DNA from: an uncultured beta proteobacterium
GTDB lineage: Bacteria; Pseudomonadota; Gammaproteobacteria; Burkholderiales; Burkholderiaceae_C
DNA: 64,000 bases
Reading direction: 5' to 3'
Assembly (NCBI GenBank): GCA_903828235.1
Contig: CAIKLM010000054.1
Coordinates: 1 to 64,000, forward strand
Each line of letters starts with the position of its first letter. Within the stretch, counting starts at the first letter, position 1. A program made the position numbers and the translations under genes. Below are positions 61,751 through 64,000 of the stretch, piece after piece. Under the pieces are notes generated by a model. It was given only the letters and a program-made list of their open reading frames with translations, searched no databases and was not told the origin of the DNA.

Positions 61751-62607
61751 CGGCCGCCCAGCCGCTTGACGACGCCGGCGCTCAGGCCCCAGCCGCCGCG
61801 CTCGCGCACCAGCGGGCTCGCCGCCGCCGGCCCGGCCAGGCGCGACACGCTGGCGCCGTAAAACAGGGCCCAGCCCTGGCCCAGCTCGGTGCGGCCGCTC
61901 AGGCCGAAGCCGACGTCGCGCAGGCCCGAGCCCGGGGTGTACACGGGGTAGCCGGTGCGCGCCGCCTGCTCGGGCGTGATGCCGTAGTAGGCCTGCTGCC
62001 AGCGCCGGCCGCCGTACCCCAGCGTCAGGCTGGCGCCGGCGGTGGTGCGGGCCGACAGCCGCAGGTCGCGGCCGGCGCTCAGCTCGCCCTGCCAGCCGCC
62101 GCCGCGGCCCAGCATGTCGGCGGTGACCGACAGGCCCGTGCGCCAGCCGTGGTCGAAGCGGTAGCCCAGCGCCAGCCGCGCCCTCAGCGTGGCGCGCACG
62201 TCGCCCAGGCCCTCCAGCTCGGTGGCGCTGTCCTCGTCGCGCCCGCTGTCCCAGCGCAGGCCCAGGCTGGAGCGCCAGCGCTCGCTGCGCACCAGCTCCA
62301 CGCGCAGCCCGCCCAGCGCCGAGCCGCCCTCGCCCCGCACCGCGAAGGCGCTGCGGCTGGCCAGGCTGACGCGGCCCCAGCGCAGCGCCAGGCCGGGCTG
62401 CAGGTTGAAGCCGATGCGCGACGAGCCCGCGAACTCGGGCCCGGCGGTGCCGACGGCACCGACGGCCACCGCCCAGCGCCGCGCCGGCTCGCCCGTGGCG
62501 GGCGCGGGTTCGGTGCCAGCCTCGGCCTGGGCGAAGGCGCAGCGGCAGACCAGCAGCGCCGCGCCGCCGGCCAGCCAGGGACGGCGCGCGCCCGGGCCGG
62601 CCGTCAT
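61747..62607 (-). CDS. MipA/OmpV-family outer membrane protein
   Basis: A 286-residue outer-membrane beta-barrel with signal peptide (ending about Ala-Phe-Ala-Gln). Typical MipA segments are the N-terminal Ala-Val-Gly ... Pro-Glu-Phe-Ala-Gly-Ser-Ser and Tyr-Tyr-Gly-Ile-Thr-Pro-Glu-Gln-Ala (about 212-220), and alternating aromatic barrel strands to the end. MipA anchors a peptidoglycan enzyme scaffold in E. coli, but most relatives are uncharacterised. It overlaps both neighbours by four bases, so the degenerate GGDEF gene, mipA and the next membrane gene form one operon. Confidence 0.87.
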   Translation of the reverse strand: MTAGPGARRPWLAGGAALLVCRCAFAQAEAGTEPAPATGEPARRWAVAVGAVGTAGPEFAGSSRIGFNLQPGLALRWGRVSLASRSAFAVRGEGGSALGGLRVELVRSERWRSSLGLRWDSGRDEDSATELEGLGDVRATLRARLALGYRFDHGWRTGLSVTADMLGRGGGWQGELSAGRDLRLSARTTAGASLTLGYGGRRWQQAYYGITPEQAARTGYPVYTPGSGLRDVGFGLSGRTELGQGWALFYGASVSRLAGPAAASPLVRERGGWGLSAGVVKRLGGR

Positions 62608-63521
62608 GGCTGGTCGTCGTTGGCGGCGGGCCCGCCAATGCGGTGCAGCGTGGCGCCCCCCAGGGCCTGCGGGCCCACGGTGGCCACCGAGGCCGCCTGC
62701 GCCAGGGCGCGCTGCAGCAGGGCCTGCGCGTCCTTGCCATGGTCGGGGAACAGGGCCAGGCCCACGTGCGCCGCCACGCGGCAGGGCTGGCCGGCGACGC
62801 TGAGCGGCAGCTCCAGCGCCTTCACGAGCTTGGCGGCCACGCGCTCGCCGTCGTGCTTGCTCTCCAGCCGGCCCAGCAGCACGCCGAAGGCCTCGGGCGT
62901 GAGCGAGGCCACCACGTCGCTGGCGCGAAGGCCGCCGCGCAGGCGCACGGCCACCTTGCGGCGCAGCACGTTGCCGGCCTCGGCCCCCAGGCGCTGCTCG
63001 GCCTGCGTGAACCCATCGACGCGCAGCACCAGCAGCACCATGGGCGCGGGCTCGCGCTCGCGCAGCGCCAGCAGCTGCGCCATGTGCTCGAGCAGCTGCG
63101 TCTGGTGCGGCAGCCCGGTGGCCAGGTCGGTGGCGTAGGCGCGGCGCGCGGCCTGTTCCACGCGCTTGCGCCACACGGCGTGGCGCAGCGCGCGGGCGGT
63201 GGCGCGGGCATCGTCGCCGAGCAGCAGCGACTCGGCGCCCCGCTTGAGCAGCGCCACCTCCTCGGCGGGCGATTCGGCGTCGGCGTGCACCACCAGCGCG
63301 CTGTCGTGCGCCAGGGTGGCCAGCATCGGGTGCTCGCGCAGCGCGGCCAACGCGGCCGCGTCGGGGGCCCGCCACAGCACCGCGTCGGGGGCGCCGCCGT
63401 GGCGCTCGGCGTCGAACGGCTCCCAGCCCAGCGCCTGCAGCGCCGCCAGGCGCTCGCGGCACCAGGCGTCGGTGCCGTCGGCGCCCTGCACCCGCACGGA
63501 AAGGCTCTCGCCGTCGATCAT
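62604..63521 (-). CDS. Degenerate GGDEF-domain protein
   Basis: A 305-residue protein. The N-terminal half (about 1-120) resembles a response-regulator/receiver-like fold without a clear phospho-Asp. The C-terminal half has the GGDEF fold, seen in Asp-Leu-Ala-Thr-Gly-Leu-Pro and the Leu-Phe-Pro-Asp-His-Gly-Lys-Asp end strand. However the active-site turn reads Ser-Leu-Thr-Pro-Glu-Ala-Phe in place of Gly-Gly-Asp-Glu-Phe, so it should not make cyclic di-GMP. It may bind GTP or act as a protein partner. Start at 63521 preferred (63539 possible). It overlaps mipA (ATGA). Confidence 0.83.
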   Translation of the reverse strand: MIDGESLSVRVQGADGTDAWCRERLAALQALGWEPFDAERHGGAPDAVLWRAPDAAALAALREHPMLATLAHDSALVVHADAESPAEEVALLKRGAESLLLGDDARATARALRHAVWRKRVEQAARRAYATDLATGLPHQTQLLEHMAQLLALREREPAPMVLLVLRVDGFTQAEQRLGAEAGNVLRRKVAVRLRGGLRASDVVASLTPEAFGVLLGRLESKHDGERVAAKLVKALELPLSVAGQPCRVAAHVGLALFPDHGKDAQALLQRALAQAASVATVGPQALGGATLHRIGGPAANDDQP

Positions 63522-63614
63522 GCGGCGATCATGCCGCAAGGCGGCTTCTGGTTGCGGTAGGGCTTTGTCGGCGTCCGCCCGTGCGCGCCCCGGGCGCGGG
63601 GCCCGGAAATGGAC

Positions 63615-63638
63615 GAGGCCCGCGCTGGAGCGGGCCTC
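63615..63638 (-). terminator. GC hairpin downstream of tRNA-Gly
   Basis: A nine-pair stem GAGGCCCGC/GCGGGCCTC (63615-63623 with 63630-63638) and six-base loop lie 13 bases past the tRNA 3' end on its strand, followed by a weak T-containing stretch. Probably the tRNA terminator. Confidence 0.55.
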
Positions 63639-63651
63639 GGCCGGGAACCGG

Positions 63652-63725
63652 TGGAGCGGGTGAAGGGAATCGAACCCTCGTATGAAGCTTGGGAAGCTGC
63701 CGTTCTGCCATTGAACTACACCCGC
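63652..63725 (-). tRNA. tRNA-Gly (CCC anticodon)
   Basis: A 74-base tRNA including an encoded CCA. The acceptor stem GCGGGTG/CACCCGC is fully paired, with discriminator U. The D-arm is GTTC-loop-GAAC. The anticodon loop is TTCCCAA with CCC (template 63691-63693), reading GGG glycine codons. The T-arm has TTCGATT. The anticodon stem is GCAGC/GCTTC, which leaves a C28-U42 mismatch. Closely related tRNAs known to me have a paired stem here. Confidence 0.95.
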
Positions 63726-63896
63726 ACGCCGCGGAGTTTAGCGCTGTACGCCTGGCCGGCACGCCACGCTGAGCCCGGTCCGCGACCCCACTGACGACAC
63801 AGCCGCTGGGCAAGCCGACGGCGGCAGCTCCGCCGCCAAGGCGCCCCGGCGGCCCCATCCGCAGCTTCGTGCTGCGCACCGGGCTGCGGCGGGCCC

Positions 63897-64000
63897 TCAG
63901 GCGGCGCGGGCCAGCGGCAGCCGCCGCACGCGCTGGCCCGTGGCGGCAAACACGGCGTTGGCCAACGCCGGCGCCACCAACGGCACCGCAGGCTCGCCCA
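63897..64000 (-). CDS. Molybdopterin-binding oxidoreductase large subunit, C-terminal fragment
   Basis: Partial gene entering from the right edge; about 34 residues are visible before the stop at 63897. They read [21 protein letters not shown], then an Arg-Arg-Leu-Pro-Leu end. This is the usual C-terminus of xanthine dehydrogenase/isoquinoline 1-oxidoreductase beta-type subunits, where the Gly-Glu segment precedes the molybdenum-site helix. Only the tail is present, so subfamily is unknown. The 171 bases between it and the tRNA hold nothing I recognise. Confidence 0.7.
   Translation of the reverse strand, partial: GEPAVPLVAPALANAVFAATGQRVRRLPLARAA

Noticed and set aside
63652-64000. tRNA-Gly as an integration site for a mobile element
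   Set aside because: No integrase, no repeat of the tRNA 3' end, and an ordinary oxidoreductase gene follows.

Overview
This is a GC-rich chromosomal window that most resembles a betaproteobacterium of the order Burkholderiales (Rubrivivax/Ideonella/Sphaerotilaceae-like). The assignment rests on familiar gene neighbourhoods (dapA-bamC, coaBC-dut, rluC next to rne, ureABC-EFG, NhaR-type LysR genes, TRAP dicarboxylate-type transporters, a PEP-CTERM substrate, MipA/OmpV) and on protein sequences typical of that order. It is an inference, because no rRNA or taxon marker is present. Most of the window is ordinary, densely packed core and metabolic genes with many 1-8 bp start/stop overlaps. I see no prophage, insertion sequence or CRISPR array.

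Layout. 1-2.0 kb: comEC 5' end, ridA-dsbB, a PEP-CTERM secreted protein. 2.1-9.0 kb: topoisomerase IV genes parC and parE, separated by a LysR/SbtA-like bicarbonate transporter pair and a GNAT gene. 9.1-12.3 kb: a triplicated small membrane protein, dadA and an MFS carrier. 12.3-15.4 kb: a tiny membrane protein, a methyltransferase, dapA, bamC and a small Ala/Pro lipoprotein. 15.6-20.8 kb: roxA with a partner, slyD-like, dut, coaBC, a YecA/SEC-C protein. 21-29.9 kb: an Oar-like TonB-type receptor followed by ureA, a small His-rich membrane protein, ureB, ureC, ureE, ureF and ureG. A Doc-type toxin/antitoxin pair lies on the opposite strand between ureC and ureE, and no ureD is present. 30-36.2 kb: kbp-like LysM protein, tdk, then a six-gene minus-strand operon rluC-gph-Rieske-sppA-psd-eamA. 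36.2-39.7 kb: rne behind a leader of about 660 bp. 39.8-47.2 kb: azlCD, an acyl-CoA synthetase, a TRAP transporter and its divergent LysR regulator. 47.2-55.2 kb: the accessory region. 55.2-64 kb: alaS, a VapBC-type module, gabD, an HpaI-type aldolase, a membrane-protein/MipA/degenerate-GGDEF operon, tRNA-Gly(CCC) and the 3' end of a molybdopterin oxidoreductase.

The most unusual part is 47.2-55.2 kb. It encodes a 954-residue multi-spanning membrane protein with a C-terminal soluble module of TIR/SLOG-like look, a metzincin metalloprotease, and a trypsin-like protease with a long N-terminal helical region resembling MAP3K TRAF-binding/DUF4071 domains. Divergent from these are a membrane-anchored TolB-like/TPR protein and an unknown protein. 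A decayed C-terminal fragment of a TPR regulator sits at one edge. The combination of two proteases with sensor-like and membrane partners looks like a regulated conflict or stress-effector system. This is inference from architecture and synteny only.

Second in interest is the urease locus, with its missing ureD, the small metal-binding-like protein between ureA and ureB, and a toxin-antitoxin operator that overlaps the region just upstream of ureE. Several convergent gene pairs share GC-rich hairpins that include a stop codon, and the tRNA-Gly has a mismatch in its anticodon stem.
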